In this document: positions 1-8,163 of the stretch, piece by piece
Layout: each line of letters starts with the position of its first letter
Numbering within the stretch: position 1 is the stretch's first letter
NCBI RefSeq assembly: GCF_007954505.1
Contig: NZ_CP042412.1
Coordinates: 2,170,001 to 2,234,000 of the forward strand
Reading direction: 5' to 3'
Source of the DNA: Microbacterium sp. CBA3102
GTDB taxonomy: Bacteria; Actinomycetota; Actinomycetes; Actinomycetales; Microbacteriaceae
DNA length: 64,000 nt
Made by a program: the position numbers and the translations under genes
Notes under the pieces: generated by a model
Database searches by the model: none
What the model saw: only the letters and a program-made list of their open reading frames with translations
What the model was told of the DNA's origin: nothing

Positions 1-854
1 GTGACCTCGTGCGGGGCTGGACCATGCGCGGCACGCTGCACACGGTTCCGGCGCGTGACCTCGGCTGGGTGCTGGAGGTCACGGCCGCGCGGCAGCGCCA
101 GCAGGCGGCGACGCGTCATCGACAGCTCGGCATCGACGACGACATGATCGCCGCGGTCGTGCGGGCCGTGACACCGGCGCTGCGCGACGGCGGCCGCACC
201 CGCGCCGAGCTCTTCGAGATCCTCGAGGGAATCGGCATCGACCCCGCGGGGCAACGGGGGATCCACCTGCTCTTCACCCTCACGATCGACGGACTCATCT
301 GCCAGGGACCCGTCTCCCGGCGCGCCGGCGTGACGCGGGAGCAGCGGTTCGTCCTCGTCGAGGACCACATCCCCGACCCGGCGCGCCCCGACGACCCACT
401 CGCGGAGCTGTTCGTGCGCTACATCGACGGCCACGGTCCGGCGGGCGTCGCGGACTTCTCCTGGTGGTCCGGACTCACGCTCGGGCAGTCCCGCGAGGCC
501 GCCGCACGCGCGGCAGAGCGCGTCGTCGAGGTCGAGGAGGGACTGTTCACGGCTGTCCGGCGACCGCGACGGATGACGGATGCGTCCGCCGTCCACGCGC
601 TCGGTGCCTTCGACGAGTACTACATCTCCTACGCCGACCGCACGGACGTGTGCGCCCCGGAGCATCTGGCTGCTGTCGGTCCGGGGAAGAACGGGATGGT
701 GCGCGCGACGCTCATCGAGCAGGGCCGCGTGATCGGAACCTGGTCGCACGCCACCGCGACGCGCGACACGCCTCCCGAGTTCTTCGCGGACCCGGCCGAT
801 CCCGCAGGGGTGACCGCCGCTCTGGGGCGATTCGCACGGTTCCTCGACGACTGA
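1..854 (+). CDS. Winged-helix DNA-binding protein (AlkZ-like), 5'-truncated
   Basis: C-terminal part of a winged helix DNA-binding domain protein of the HTH_42/AlkZ superfamily, whose characterised members are DNA glycosylases. The frame is open to the window edge (first full codon at position 3), so the N-terminus, where the catalytic QxQ or QxD motif would sit, is missing. What remains shows the family's typical WTMRGTLH segment, a winged-helix stretch (about residues 40-120 of the visible part) and the final barrel-like region with a GAFDEYY motif. The family normally has about 350-400 residues and 281 are visible. Repair glycosylase activity is inferred from the family only. A second family member (YcaQ type) lies at 51611-52867. 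Confidence 0.75.
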   Translation, partial: DLVRGWTMRGTLHTVPARDLGWVLEVTAARQRQQAATRHRQLGIDDDMIAAVVRAVTPALRDGGRTRAELFEILEGIGIDPAGQRGIHLLFTLTIDGLICQGPVSRRAGVTREQRFVLVEDHIPDPARPDDPLAELFVRYIDGHGPAGVADFSWWSGLTLGQSREAAARAAERVVEVEEGLFTAVRRPRRMTDASAVHALGAFDEYYISYADRTDVCAPEHLAAVGPGKNGMVRATLIEQGRVIGTWSHATATRDTPPEFFADPADPAGVTAALGRFARFLDD

Positions 855-881
855 TCCCCCTCGCCGCGAGGACGGTCGCGA

Positions 882-2324
882 CTACTCTCCGGCGTGCCGT
901 GCGAGGAAGCTGTACACCTCGTTGTCGTCCACGCCGGGGAAGGCGCCGCGGGGGAGTGGCGAGAACATGTGCGTGTGCACGCGTGCACTCGGCCACGCCC
1001 GTCCGCTCCAGCGCTCGCTCAGCTCGGCCGACGGGCGGCGGCAGCACGACTCGTCCGGGCAGGTGGAGACGGCCCGGTCGTTGGTCTCCCGTCCGCGCCA
1101 CCACCGGGCATCGTCGAACGGCACTCCGACGGTCACCGAGAACTCGCCGTCGCTCGACGATCCGGTCTGGGTCGAGCACCAGAACGTGCCGGAGGGTGTG
1201 TCGGTGTACTGGTGGTGCTCGACCGTGCGGTTCTGCTGCGTGAACGCCGCGCGTGCCTGGAACTTGCGGCACACCCGCTGGCCCTCCACCGCGCCGGTCA
1301 CGTCCATCGGCAACGGCAGGTCATCGTTCTCGTAGACCCGGGTGATCGCGCCGGTGGAGTCGACGCGCAGGAAGTGCAGCGCCATCCCGAGATGCTGGGT
1401 CAGCAGGTTGGTCATGCGCATGCCCGCGGCCTCGTGCGTCACGCCGAAGCCGTCGCGGAAGTCCTCGACCGCGAGGTTGCGGTCCTTCTTGGCCTGCTGC
1501 AGGAAGGCCACGGCGGCGGTCTCGGGCATCAGGCAGCACGCGGCGAAGTAGTTGATCTCCAGGCGCTGCTGGAGGAAGTCGGCGTAGTCGGTCGGCGGCG
1601 TGTGTCCGAGCAGGCGGTGCGCCATGGCCTGCAGAGCCATCGAGCGCAGTCCGTGGCCGCCGGGGATGGAAGCCGGCGGCAGGTAGATCCGTCCGTTCTC
1701 GAGGTCGGTGACCGAACGGGTGGAGTGGGGGAGGTCGTTGGCGTAGATCAGCTCGAAGCCGAGCTTCTCGGCCATGATGCTCACGGTGCGGTGCGTGAGT
1801 GCGCCCTGGACGTGACCGGCCGCCTTGAGGTGCTTCTCGGCGAGCTTCTCGATCTCGGGGAGGTAGTTGTTCTGCGCGCGCATCCGCAGCCGCAGCTCGG
1901 TGTTCGCACGACGCGCTTCTTCCGGTGTCGCGATCGCCTCACGCTCGCGACGCTCGAGCTCGCGGTGCAGGCCGAGGACCGACTCGATCGTCTCATCGCT
2001 CATGCCCTTGGTCACGCGCACGGGAGCGACGCCGAGCTGTCGGAAGACGGGGCTCTCCTGTGCGCGCTCGAGCTCGATCTCGAGAGCCGCTCGTCGGTTC
2101 GGCGGTTCGCCGGAGATCAGGTCGGTGACCTCCGTGCTCGTGGCCTGCGCGATCGCCTGGAGGAGGGACAGCTTCGGCTCGCGCTTGCCGTTCTCGATCA
2201 GACTCAGCTGCGAGCCGGCCACACCGACGAGCGCGCCGAGCTCATCGAGAGTGAAGCCGTTCTCCAGCCGGTGGTGACGGATGCGGTGGCCGAGGGTCGT
2301 GAGGTGGATGCCGGAGGACGCCAT
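882..2324 (-). CDS. ramB: RamB-like XRE/ImmA-IrrE domain transcriptional regulator
   Basis: 480-residue regulator. An XRE helix-turn-helix occupies about residues 8-65 (LGHRIRHHRLENGFTLDELG, then SQLSLIENGKREP). A zinc-peptidase-like ImmA/IrrE domain follows around residues 170-300, and the C-terminus is the Cys-rich short-chain fatty acyl-CoA regulator region (CRKF, TCPDESCC). This architecture is that of RamB/ScfR proteins, which in Corynebacterium control acetate and propionate metabolism. It is divergent from pckG, so control of gluconeogenesis is a reasonable inference. An in-frame ATG lies 27 nt upstream, but TACACT sits exactly 6 nt before the chosen ATG, which points to a leaderless mRNA starting here. 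Strong homolog call; the symbol is by similarity. Confidence 0.85.
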   Translation of the reverse strand: MASSGIHLTTLGHRIRHHRLENGFTLDELGALVGVAGSQLSLIENGKREPKLSLLQAIAQATSTEVTDLISGEPPNRRAALEIELERAQESPVFRQLGVAPVRVTKGMSDETIESVLGLHRELERREREAIATPEEARRANTELRLRMRAQNNYLPEIEKLAEKHLKAAGHVQGALTHRTVSIMAEKLGFELIYANDLPHSTRSVTDLENGRIYLPPASIPGGHGLRSMALQAMAHRLLGHTPPTDYADFLQQRLEINYFAACCLMPETAAVAFLQQAKKDRNLAVEDFRDGFGVTHEAAGMRMTNLLTQHLGMALHFLRVDSTGAITRVYENDDLPLPMDVTGAVEGQRVCRKFQARAAFTQQNRTVEHHQYTDTPSGTFWCSTQTGSSSDGEFSVTVGVPFDDARWWRGRETNDRAVSTCPDESCCRRPSAELSERWSGRAWPSARVHTHMFSPLPRGAFPGVDDNEVYSFLARHAGE

Positions 2325-2330
2325 TCCTTG

Positions 2331-2336
2331 AGTGTA
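2331..2336 (-). promoter_or_regulatory. -10 element of ramB, leaderless
   Basis: TACACT on the minus strand, 6 nt before the ATG at 2324. It would place the transcription start at or next to the start codon. Confidence 0.55.
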
Positions 2337-2378
2337 GCGAAAGAATCGCATTTCTTATCGCTCGATTCGCCCGAAAGT

Positions 2379-2406
2379 TGCGCCTGAATCGGAAGAAGAT
2401 AGGTGC
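2379..2406 (+). promoter_or_regulatory. Candidate pckG promoter
   Basis: TTGCGC (2379-2384), a 16-bp gap and TAGGTG (2401-2406), followed by a 30-nt leader with AAGGAG before pckG. The overlapping AAAGTTGCG (2375-2383) resembles half of the RamB box known from Corynebacterium, but this match is loose. Confidence 0.4.
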
Positions 2407-2436
2407 AACGCCCCACACTTCGAAGGAGCACACGTC

Positions 2437-4299
2437 ATGGCCATCGCCGAAGTCTTCACCCCCCGCACGTCTCCGGTCGCCGCGACGCGCACGTTCGGCG
2501 AGGCCCCGACGTATGACACCCCTGCCATGGCCGAGCTGGCCGCCTGGGTCGAGGAGATCCGCGAGCTCACCCAGCCCGACGCCGTGCACTGGGTCGACGG
2601 TTCGCGGGCCGAGAACGACCGACTCCTGCGCGATCTCGTCGACGAGGGCAAGCTGATCAAGCTCAACCCCGAGTGGCGTCCCGGCTCCTACCTCGCGCGT
2701 TCGCACCCCAGCGACGTCGCACGCACCGAGGGACGCACCTTCATCGCCTCCGAGCGCGAGGAGGATGCCGGTCCCACGAACAACTGGGCCGCTCCGGCCG
2801 AGATGCACGCGAAGATGAACGAGATCTTCGCGGGCTCGATGCGCGGCCGCACGATGTACGTCGTGCCGTTCTCGCTGGGACGCGTCGGCGGTCCCCTCTC
2901 GCACATCGGCGTCCAGATCACCGACAGCGCCTACGCCGTCGCCTCGATTGGCATCATGACCCGCGTCGGAGACGCTGTGACCCGTCAGATCGCCGAGGGC
3001 GCCCCGTGGGTCAAGACCGTGCACTCCGTCGGTGCGCCCCTCGCTCCGGGCGAGCAGGATGTCGAGTGGCCCTGCAACGACGACAAGTACATCGTGCACT
3101 TCCCCGAGACGCTCGAGGTCTACTCCTACGGCTCGGGCTACGGCGGCAACGCGATCCTGGCGAAGAAGTGCTTCGCCCTGCGCATCGCCTCGGTCATCGC
3201 CCGCGACGAGGGATGGCTCGCCGAGCACATGCTGCTGATCCGTGTGATCGACCCGCAGGGCAAGGCGTACCACGTCGCTGCCGCATTCCCCTCGGCGTGC
3301 GGCAAGACGAACCTCGCCATGCTGCGGCCCACCATCCCCGGGTGGCGGGTCGAGACGCTCGGCGACGACATCGCCTGGATCCGTCCGGGAGAAGACGGTC
3401 GCATGTGGGCGATCAACCCCGAGGCCGGCTTCTTCGGGGTCGCGCCCGGAACCGGTGAGTCGACCAACGTCACAGCCGTCGAGACACTGTGGGGCAACAC
3501 GATCTTCACGAACGTCGCGCTCCGACCCGACGGGGATGTGTGGTGGGAAGGCCTGACCGACGCGCCGCCCGCGAACCTGATCGACTGGGAGGGCAACGAC
3601 TGGACGCCCGAGTCCGGCCGGCCCGCAGCGCACCCGAACTCCCGCTTCACGGTGTCGGCGGCGCAGTGCCCGCAGATCTCCGAGGACTGGGAAGAGGCCG
3701 TCCCGCTCGATGTCATCCTCTTCGGTGGACGCAGCGCCAGCAACGTGCCGCTCGTGGTCGAGGCCACCGACTGGACGCACGGAGTCTTCCTCGGCTCGAA
3801 CATCTCGTCGGAGCGCACCGCTGCCGCCGAGGGCACGGTCGGGGAGCTGCGCCGCGACCCGTTCGCGATGCTGCCGTTCTGCGGCTACAACATGGCCGAC
3901 TACTTCGGGCACTGGCTGAAGGTCGGCCGTGGCCTGCGCTTCGACCGCGCACCGCGCATCTTCCAGGTGAACTGGTTCCGTCGCGGGGAGGACGGCCGCT
4001 TCCTGTGGCCCGGGTTCGGCGACAACTCCCGCGTCGTGGACTGGATCATCCGGCGCATCGCGGGCGACGTCCCGGCGGTCGACAGCCCGATCGGACGCCT
4101 GCCGCGCGTGGAGGACCTCAACCTCGCCGGCCTCGACATCCCGGCCGCAGACCTCGATGAGCTGTTCTCCGTCGACGCCGAGGCCTGGAAGACCGAGGCT
4201 GACCTGACGGAGGCGTTCTACGACACCTTCGGCGACAAGGTCCCCGCGGCGCTGCGCGCGGAACTCGCCTCGCTCCGCTACCGCCTCGACAAGGCGTAG
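2437..4299 (+). CDS. pckG: Phosphoenolpyruvate carboxykinase (GTP)
   Basis: 620-residue cytosolic enzyme that interconverts oxaloacetate + GTP with PEP + GDP + CO2, the entry step of gluconeogenesis. The length is usual for the GTP class. The P-loop variant FPSACGKTN covers residues 284-292 with the reactive Cys288 and Lys290 of the family. The [13 protein letters not shown] segment follows, and the guanine-pocket region with FGHWLKVGR is near residue 490. AAGGAG is well placed upstream of the ATG. It is divergent from the RamB-like regulator and is followed by a hairpin at 4310-4335. Together with ppc (27602-30295) the window encodes both directions of the PEP/oxaloacetate node. Confidence 0.97.
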   Translation: MAIAEVFTPRTSPVAATRTFGEAPTYDTPAMAELAAWVEEIRELTQPDAVHWVDGSRAENDRLLRDLVDEGKLIKLNPEWRPGSYLARSHPSDVARTEGRTFIASEREEDAGPTNNWAAPAEMHAKMNEIFAGSMRGRTMYVVPFSLGRVGGPLSHIGVQITDSAYAVASIGIMTRVGDAVTRQIAEGAPWVKTVHSVGAPLAPGEQDVEWPCNDDKYIVHFPETLEVYSYGSGYGGNAILAKKCFALRIASVIARDEGWLAEHMLLIRVIDPQGKAYHVAAAFPSACGKTNLAMLRPTIPGWRVETLGDDIAWIRPGEDGRMWAINPEAGFFGVAPGTGESTNVTAVETLWGNTIFTNVALRPDGDVWWEGLTDAPPANLIDWEGNDWTPESGRPAAHPNSRFTVSAAQCPQISEDWEEAVPLDVILFGGRSASNVPLVVEATDWTHGVFLGSNISSERTAAAEGTVGELRRDPFAMLPFCGYNMADYFGHWLKVGRGLRFDRAPRIFQVNWFRRGEDGRFLWPGFGDNSRVVDWIIRRIAGDVPAVDSPIGRLPRVEDLNLAGLDIPAADLDELFSVDAEAWKTEADLTEAFYDTFGDKVPAALRAELASLRYRLDKA

Positions 4300-4309
4300 C
4301 CCCCAGACC

Positions 4310-4335
4310 GGTGCCGGTTCGGGGGAGCCGGCACC
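4310..4335 (+). terminator. Candidate terminator of pckG
   Basis: Perfect 8-bp inverted repeat GGTGCCGG/CCGGCACC with a 10-nt loop, 10 nt after the pckG stop. No T-run follows, which is common in high-GC actinobacteria. Confidence 0.5.
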
Positions 4336-4360
4336 CTCAGGGCCTCGTGCCCTGCAGACC

Positions 4361-4423
4361 CGCGAAGGCGGGACATCAGAGACGAACCCATGGCTGAGTG
4401 GTCTCCGACGTCCCGCCTTCGTG
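4361..4423. repeat. Long-arm intergenic palindrome
   Basis: Inverted repeat with a perfect 12-bp core, CGAAGGCGGGAC (4363-4374) and its complement (4410-4421). The arms extend to 17 bp with two mismatches, around a loop of about 30 nt. Its form resembles the palindromes at 16386, 26030, 61282 and 62304, though the arm sequence differs. Confidence 0.75.
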
Positions 4424-4470
4424 TCGTCCGCCCCTCCTGTTCGTCCACACCCCTCCGCAGGAACGCCATG

Positions 4471-4521
4471 AGACGGGGGCGTGGACGCTGGGCGGGGGTG
4501 TCGGCGCCAGCCTTCGTGTCG
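4471..4521. repeat. 51-bp direct repeat, copy 1
   Basis: Differs at one position from 4603-4653 (begins AGACGGGGG, ends CCTTCGTGTCG). A shorter degenerate third copy starts at 4792. Each copy directly precedes or follows a 19-bp unit array. Confidence 0.85.
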
Positions 4522-4592
4522 ACACCCCTCCTGCTCGTCGACACCCCGCCCGCTTGTCGACACCCCTCCCGCTTGTCGACACCCCTTCGCAG
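4517..4592. repeat. Tandem array of 19-bp units, first block
   Basis: Four degenerate units of the form TGTCGACACCCCTCCTGCT. Each contains the palindrome GTCGAC, so the units can pair with one another. Confidence 0.75.
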
Positions 4593-4602
4593 GGACGCCA
4601 AG

Positions 4603-4653
4603 AGACGGGGGTGTGGACGCTGGGCGGGGGTGTCGGCGCCAGCCTTCGTGTCG
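4603..4653. repeat. 51-bp direct repeat, copy 2
   Basis: 50 of 51 bases match copy 1 at 4471-4521 (T for C at base 10). The segment 4586-4602, ahead of it, also resembles the segment ahead of copy 1 (CGCAGGGACGCCA-like). Confidence 0.85.
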
Positions 4654-4663
4654 TCCACCCGCC

Positions 4664-4777
4664 TGCTTGTCGACGCCCCTCCTGCTCGTCGACACACCTC
4701 CTGCTTGTCGACGCCCCTCCTGCTCGTCGACACACCTCCTGCTCGTCGACGCCCCTCCTGCTCGTCCACACCCCTCC
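4664..4777. repeat. Tandem array of six 19-bp units, second block
   Basis: Six contiguous units at 4664, 4683, 4702, 4721, 4740 and 4759. The first four alternate between tgcttgtcgacgcccctcc and tgctcgtcgacacacctcc, and the last two are hybrids. There are no spacers, so this is not a CRISPR array. Confidence 0.85.
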
Positions 4778-4887
4778 GCAGGGACGCCAGGAGACGGGGG
4801 TGTGGACGATGGTCGGGGGCGTGGACGCTGGACGGGGGTGTCGGCGCTGGGCGTGGACGCGGAACGGGGGGCGGGGCGGGGTGCCCG

Positions 4888-6774
4888 TCAGGCGAGCAGC
4901 TGGTGGCGGGCGAGGTCGCGGTAGAGGGGCGTCGACTCCACGAGCTCCGCATGCGTTCCCTGGCCGACCACGACGCCATCCTGCAGCACCACGATCAGGT
5001 CGCTGTCCACCACTGTCGAGAGGCGGTGCGCGATCACGATGAGCGTGCGGTCGGTGGACACGGCGTCGATGGCCTCGCGCATCCGTTGCTCGTTCACGCC
5101 GTCGAGGGAGGATGTCGACTCGTCGAGCAACAGGATCGGGGCGTCCGTGAGCAGTGCGCGGGCGATCGCGAGGCGCTGACGCTCGCCGCCCGACAGCATC
5201 ACGCCGTCCTCGCCCACGGGGGCCTCGATGCCGAGCGGATTGCGTTCGAGCACATCGCCCAGGTTCACGGCGCGCAGCACGCGTTCGCAGTCGGCATCGG
5301 TCGCGTCGGGGGATGCGAGTCGCAGATTCTCGGCCAGCGTGCCCGCCAGCGTCGGCGCGTCCTGCTCGACGTAGCCGAAGTGGGCGCGCAGGTCGTCGCG
5401 CGGGTAGGTGCGGGCATCATGGCCGTGCACGCGGATCGACCCTCCGGTCGGGTCGTAGAACCGCTCGATCAGCGACAGGATCGTGCTCTTGCCCGCGCCA
5501 CTGGGCCCGACCAGGGCGACGCGGGAGCCGTGCGGGACGGCGAACGACACGCCGCGGAGCACCTCGTGGTCCTGCGGGGCGTCGGCAGCATCTTCGGTGG
5601 ATTCCAGGTGGGCGTCCGCGAGCAGGGATCGCGCCTCCTTCGCCGCCGCCTGGCGGGCGGCCACCACGTTCGCGGGGTAGTGGAAGCGCACGTCACGGAA
5701 CTCGATCGCCGGCGCATCCGCCGCTGCGGCCTCACGCGGCAACGAGGCGGCGATCTTCTCGTCGTCCTGCGACTCGGTGGGAAGATCGAGCACTTCCTGG
5801 ATGCGGCCGAGCGCGCCGAGCGCTTGGTTCACCGAGGTGATCGCCCCGAAAGTGGTCGCCAACGGCATCACGAGCAGGAAGAGGAACATGATGAACGAGA
5901 TCAGCGACGCGATCGTGATGGCACCGGCGGCGACGCGGAACCCGCCCACGCCGAGGACCACCAGAAGCGAGAGCTGCAGAGCGATGCCGGAGACCGGGAC
6001 CACCAGTGAGGAGATCTTGGCGATGCGCACGCCGATGCCGTAGGTCTCGGAGGCGAGCGTCGTCACGGTGTCCGCTTCGCGCTCGGTCGCTCCCGAGGCG
6101 CGGATGGTGCGGATCGAGCCGATCGCCCGCTCCACGCCGGACGCCAGCTCGCCGACCTTCATCTGCTGGGCGGTCGAGGCCGTGCGGATCCGGCCGCTCA
6201 GCAGCACGACGACCGTGACCGAGAGGCCGATCACGAGCACGATCATCAGCAGCAGCACGGGGTCGATCACGAGCATCGCGATCAGGGCGCCCAGGAACAG
6301 GACGGCACTGCCGACGGCGTCCGCGAGCCCCTGGGTGAGGACGGCGTAGAGCAGAGTCGTGTCGGTGCCCACGCGCGAGACGAGGTCGCCGGTCCGGCGG
6401 GCGTCGAACTCGGAGGTGGGCAGATGCAGGATGCGCGCGATGAGCTTGCGCCGGCTCGAGTACACGACCGCGGTTCCCGTGCGCTGCAGCAGATAGTGCT
6501 GGAAACCGGAGATGATCGACGACACGATCACGAACCCGACCAGCAGCCACACGAGGATCCCGATCCCGGCATCGGACTGCACCGCTTCGATGACCTGCCC
6601 CACGAGCAGGGGTTGCACGAGCGAGGTCGCGGCACCGACGACGCTGAGCACCGCGACCACGATCAGCGTGCGCTTGTGCTCGAACAGGAAGGGGAGGAGC
6701 TGGCGGAAGGTGGCGCGCGGGCCCTCGGACTGCGCGCCCCGTCCGCGGCGGCGTGCTGTCGCCGAACCGGACAT
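4888..6774 (-). CDS. ABC transporter, fused membrane and ATPase domains
   Basis: 628-residue half-transporter of the multidrug/lipid exporter type, expected to act as a homodimer in the membrane. The transmembrane domain with about six helices spans roughly residues 35-330. The nucleotide-binding domain has Walker A GPSGAGKST, signature LSGGERQR, Walker B ILLLDEST and a switch His (AHRLS). Unusually, about 35-40 extra residues rich in Ala, Glu and Asp sit between the A-loop segment (RFHYP) and EVLRGVSF, where related proteins have only a few. An AGAGGT ribosome-binding site precedes the ATG. Substrate unknown. Confidence 0.9.
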   Translation of the reverse strand: MSGSATARRRGRGAQSEGPRATFRQLLPFLFEHKRTLIVVAVLSVVGAATSLVQPLLVGQVIEAVQSDAGIGILVWLLVGFVIVSSIISGFQHYLLQRTGTAVVYSSRRKLIARILHLPTSEFDARRTGDLVSRVGTDTTLLYAVLTQGLADAVGSAVLFLGALIAMLVIDPVLLLMIVLVIGLSVTVVVLLSGRIRTASTAQQMKVGELASGVERAIGSIRTIRASGATEREADTVTTLASETYGIGVRIAKISSLVVPVSGIALQLSLLVVLGVGGFRVAAGAITIASLISFIMFLFLLVMPLATTFGAITSVNQALGALGRIQEVLDLPTESQDDEKIAASLPREAAAADAPAIEFRDVRFHYPANVVAARQAAAKEARSLLADAHLESTEDAADAPQDHEVLRGVSFAVPHGSRVALVGPSGAGKSTILSLIERFYDPTGGSIRVHGHDARTYPRDDLRAHFGYVEQDAPTLAGTLAENLRLASPDATDADCERVLRAVNLGDVLERNPLGIEAPVGEDGVMLSGGERQRLAIARALLTDAPILLLDESTSSLDGVNEQRMREAIDAVSTDRTLIVIAHRLSTVVDSDLIVVLQDGVVVGQGTHAELVESTPLYRDLARHQLLA

Positions 6775-6851
6775 GCGGGACCTCTATCTGGAGATGGTAC
6801 TTCGACCGTACTTCGTGCGTGGACGAATCCTATGGAGGGGCTGTATGCGGA

Positions 6852-7058
6852 TCAGGAGCGGCCGAATCGCCGATGCGCGGCCTGCTTGCTCACACCGAGG
6901 GCGCTGGCGATCGCCTGCCAGGAGTATCCGAGGTTCCGTGCGCGGCGCACGTTGGCCTCCTCGGCGCGGGCGATTTCCGTGCGCAGCTCGGCGAGTCTGT
7001 GCAAGGCGGCCAGCGGCTCGCTTCCGTCGTCCTGTGCGATCGCGGTCGGCATTGTCAT
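6852..7058 (-). CDS. Small helix-turn-helix protein
   Basis: 68-residue protein. A charged helix (LHRLAELRTEIARAEEANVR) leads into a compact HTH, YSWQAIASALGVSKQAAHRR, so the whole protein is little more than a DNA-binding unit with a dimerisation-prone helix. The start is taken at the ATG 5 nt after CAGGAGG; a further in-frame ATG lies 18 nt upstream. It is transcribed from a near-consensus promoter and its control region contains two identical palindromes (7072-7115), suggesting autoregulation and control of the divergent S66 peptidase. Function otherwise unknown. Confidence 0.75.
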   Translation of the reverse strand: MTMPTAIAQDDGSEPLAALHRLAELRTEIARAEEANVRRARNLGYSWQAIASALGVSKQAAHRRFGRS

Positions 7059-7071
7059 GATGTCCTCCTGC

Positions 7072-7115
7072 GTCAATCATCGTTGACGCGGTACGCGCTG
7101 TCAATATATGTTGAC
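7072..7115. promoter_or_regulatory. Twin palindromic operator candidates
   Basis: Two inverted repeats GTCAA-N6-TTGAC, at 7072-7087 and 7100-7115, with the same spacing and centres 28 bp apart. They cover the -10 and the -35 of the HTH gene and lie just upstream of the peptidase start. Half-site TTGAC also resembles a -35, so some of the match may come from promoter constraint. Confidence 0.6.
7076..7104 (-). promoter_or_regulatory. Promoter of the small HTH gene
   Basis: Minus strand: TTGACA (7099-7104), 17-bp spacer, GATGAT (7076-7081), then a short leader with CAGGAGG. This is close to the housekeeping sigma consensus. Confidence 0.7.
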
Positions 7116-7119
7116 GTGC

Positions 7120-7125
7120 CAGACT
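7120..7125 (+). promoter_or_regulatory. -10 element of the S66 peptidase gene, leaderless
   Basis: CAGACT, 6 nt before the ATG at 7132. It follows the spacing seen at about 20 other genes here. Confidence 0.45.
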
Positions 7126-7131
7126 GGGCGG

Positions 7132-8163
7132 ATGCTGTCCGCACCCCGCCTCACCCCGGGGGACCGTGTCGCGGTCCTCTCCCCGTCATTCGCCGCTCCG
7201 GCCGTCGCACCGGACCTGCATGCACAGGCGATGCGCCGATTCGAGGACCTCACGGGGCTGATCCCGATCGAGTATCCGACCACGCGTGAGCTCGGCGCGA
7301 GTCCACAGGCCCGCGCCACCGACGTGAATGCGGCGTTCGCGGACCCGAGCATCCGCGCGATCCTCGCCACGATCGGCGGAGACGACCAGCTCCTCGTCGT
7401 CCCGCACCTCGACCCGGCGCTGCCCGTGGCCGACCCCAAGCCGTTCGTCGGGTACAGCGACAACACGAACATCCTCAACTGGCTCTGGGGCCTCGGGGTT
7501 CGGGGCTACTACGGCGGCTCGACCGCCGTGCATCTCGGGCCCGGACCGTTCGTCGACGACATCCACCTGCGCTCCCTGCGTGCCCCGCTCCTGACCGGTG
7601 GTGTGCTCGAGATCACCGAGCCGGGTGAGTCGGAAGACGTCGGGCGACGGTGGCACGACCCTCGGGCGCTCCTCGAGTTCGGCGACCGCGTCCCGACCGA
7701 GCCGTGGGCCTGGGCAGGGCCCGCATCACGGGTGGAAGGCGTGACCTGGGGCGGCTGTCTCGAGGTGATCGACGGCCTGGCCTTCGCCGACCGGCTGCCG
7801 CGCGCGGCGGACCTGGAAGGAGCTGTCCTGCTGCTCGAGACCAGCGAGGAGCGGCCGTCCGCGGGCTGGGTGGCCCGGTGGTTGCGCGGACTGGGGGAGC
7901 GCGGCATCCTCGCGGCTGCGGCAGCCGTGGTCGTCGCCCGCCCGCCCGTGAGCGACTTCGAATACCACCCGTCTCCCGCCGAGGCTGCTGCGCTGCGTGC
8001 GGCGCAGCGGGACGCAGTGATCGACGTCGTGACGCACTACAACCCCGACGCCGTCATCTGCGTCGGCCCGCCGTTCGGGCACACGCGTCCGCAGTGGATC
8101 CTGCCCTACGGCGGGACGATGAGCGTGGACGGCGCTGCGCGCACGATCACCGCCGCGTACTGA
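7132..8163 (+). CDS. S66 family serine peptidase (LD-carboxypeptidase/MccF-like)
   Basis: 343-residue cytoplasmic serine peptidase of family S66, which contains murein LD-carboxypeptidases and microcin C7 self-immunity (MccF) hydrolases. The catalytic triad is visible: nucleophile Ser109 in GYSDNT, Glu236 in LLLETSEE and His317 in PPFGHTRP. The long MccF-type core between Ser and Glu is intact. The ATG at 7132 is preferred over one at 7108 because of the leaderless -10 spacing and because 7108 lies inside an operator-like palindrome. It meets the MFS gene tail to tail with no gap. Peptidoglycan recycling or detoxification of peptidyl-nucleotides are both possible. Confidence 0.85.
   Translation: MLSAPRLTPGDRVAVLSPSFAAPAVAPDLHAQAMRRFEDLTGLIPIEYPTTRELGASPQARATDVNAAFADPSIRAILATIGGDDQLLVVPHLDPALPVADPKPFVGYSDNTNILNWLWGLGVRGYYGGSTAVHLGPGPFVDDIHLRSLRAPLLTGGVLEITEPGESEDVGRRWHDPRALLEFGDRVPTEPWAWAGPASRVEGVTWGGCLEVIDGLAFADRLPRAADLEGAVLLLETSEERPSAGWVARWLRGLGERGILAAAAAVVVARPPVSDFEYHPSPAEAAALRAAQRDAVIDVVTHYNPDAVICVGPPFGHTRPQWILPYGGTMSVDGAARTITAAY

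Larger units (their letters stand above)
4300..4887. other. Repeat-rich intergenic region
   Basis: No gene is supported here. Open frames exist on both strands but translate into low-complexity repeats. The region lies between convergent genes and holds, in order, a terminator-like hairpin, a long-arm palindrome (4361-4423), two arrays of 19-bp units built around GTCGAC (4517-4592, 4664-4777), and two 51-bp repeats plus a degenerate third copy (4471, 4603, 4792). Details are given in the separate entries. Confidence 0.7.

Noticed and set aside
894..2387. Long open frame opposite the RamB-like gene
   Set aside because: Mirror frame of a well-supported gene; protein has no recognisable domain.
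2242..4695. Very long open frame antisense to pckG, running into the repeat block
   Set aside because: It is the complementary reading of pckG codons in GC-rich DNA; composition is Arg/Gly/Asp-rich, no family resemblance, and the opposite strand has a perfect pckG.
4517..4777. CRISPR-like repeat array
   Set aside because: Units are directly adjacent with no spacers and vary among themselves; no cas genes nearby.
4398..5042. Possible repeat protein encoded in the 4300-4890 block
   Set aside because: Open frames exist in several phases on both strands, as expected of tandem repeats whose unit lacks stops; no start with ribosome-binding site and overlap with the ABC gene.
7132..8163. Microcin-type biosynthesis cluster around the MccF-like peptidase
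   Set aside because: Neighbouring genes (small HTH, MFS, ABC exporter) include no MccB-like adenylyltransferase or precursor peptide; the transporters alone are not enough.
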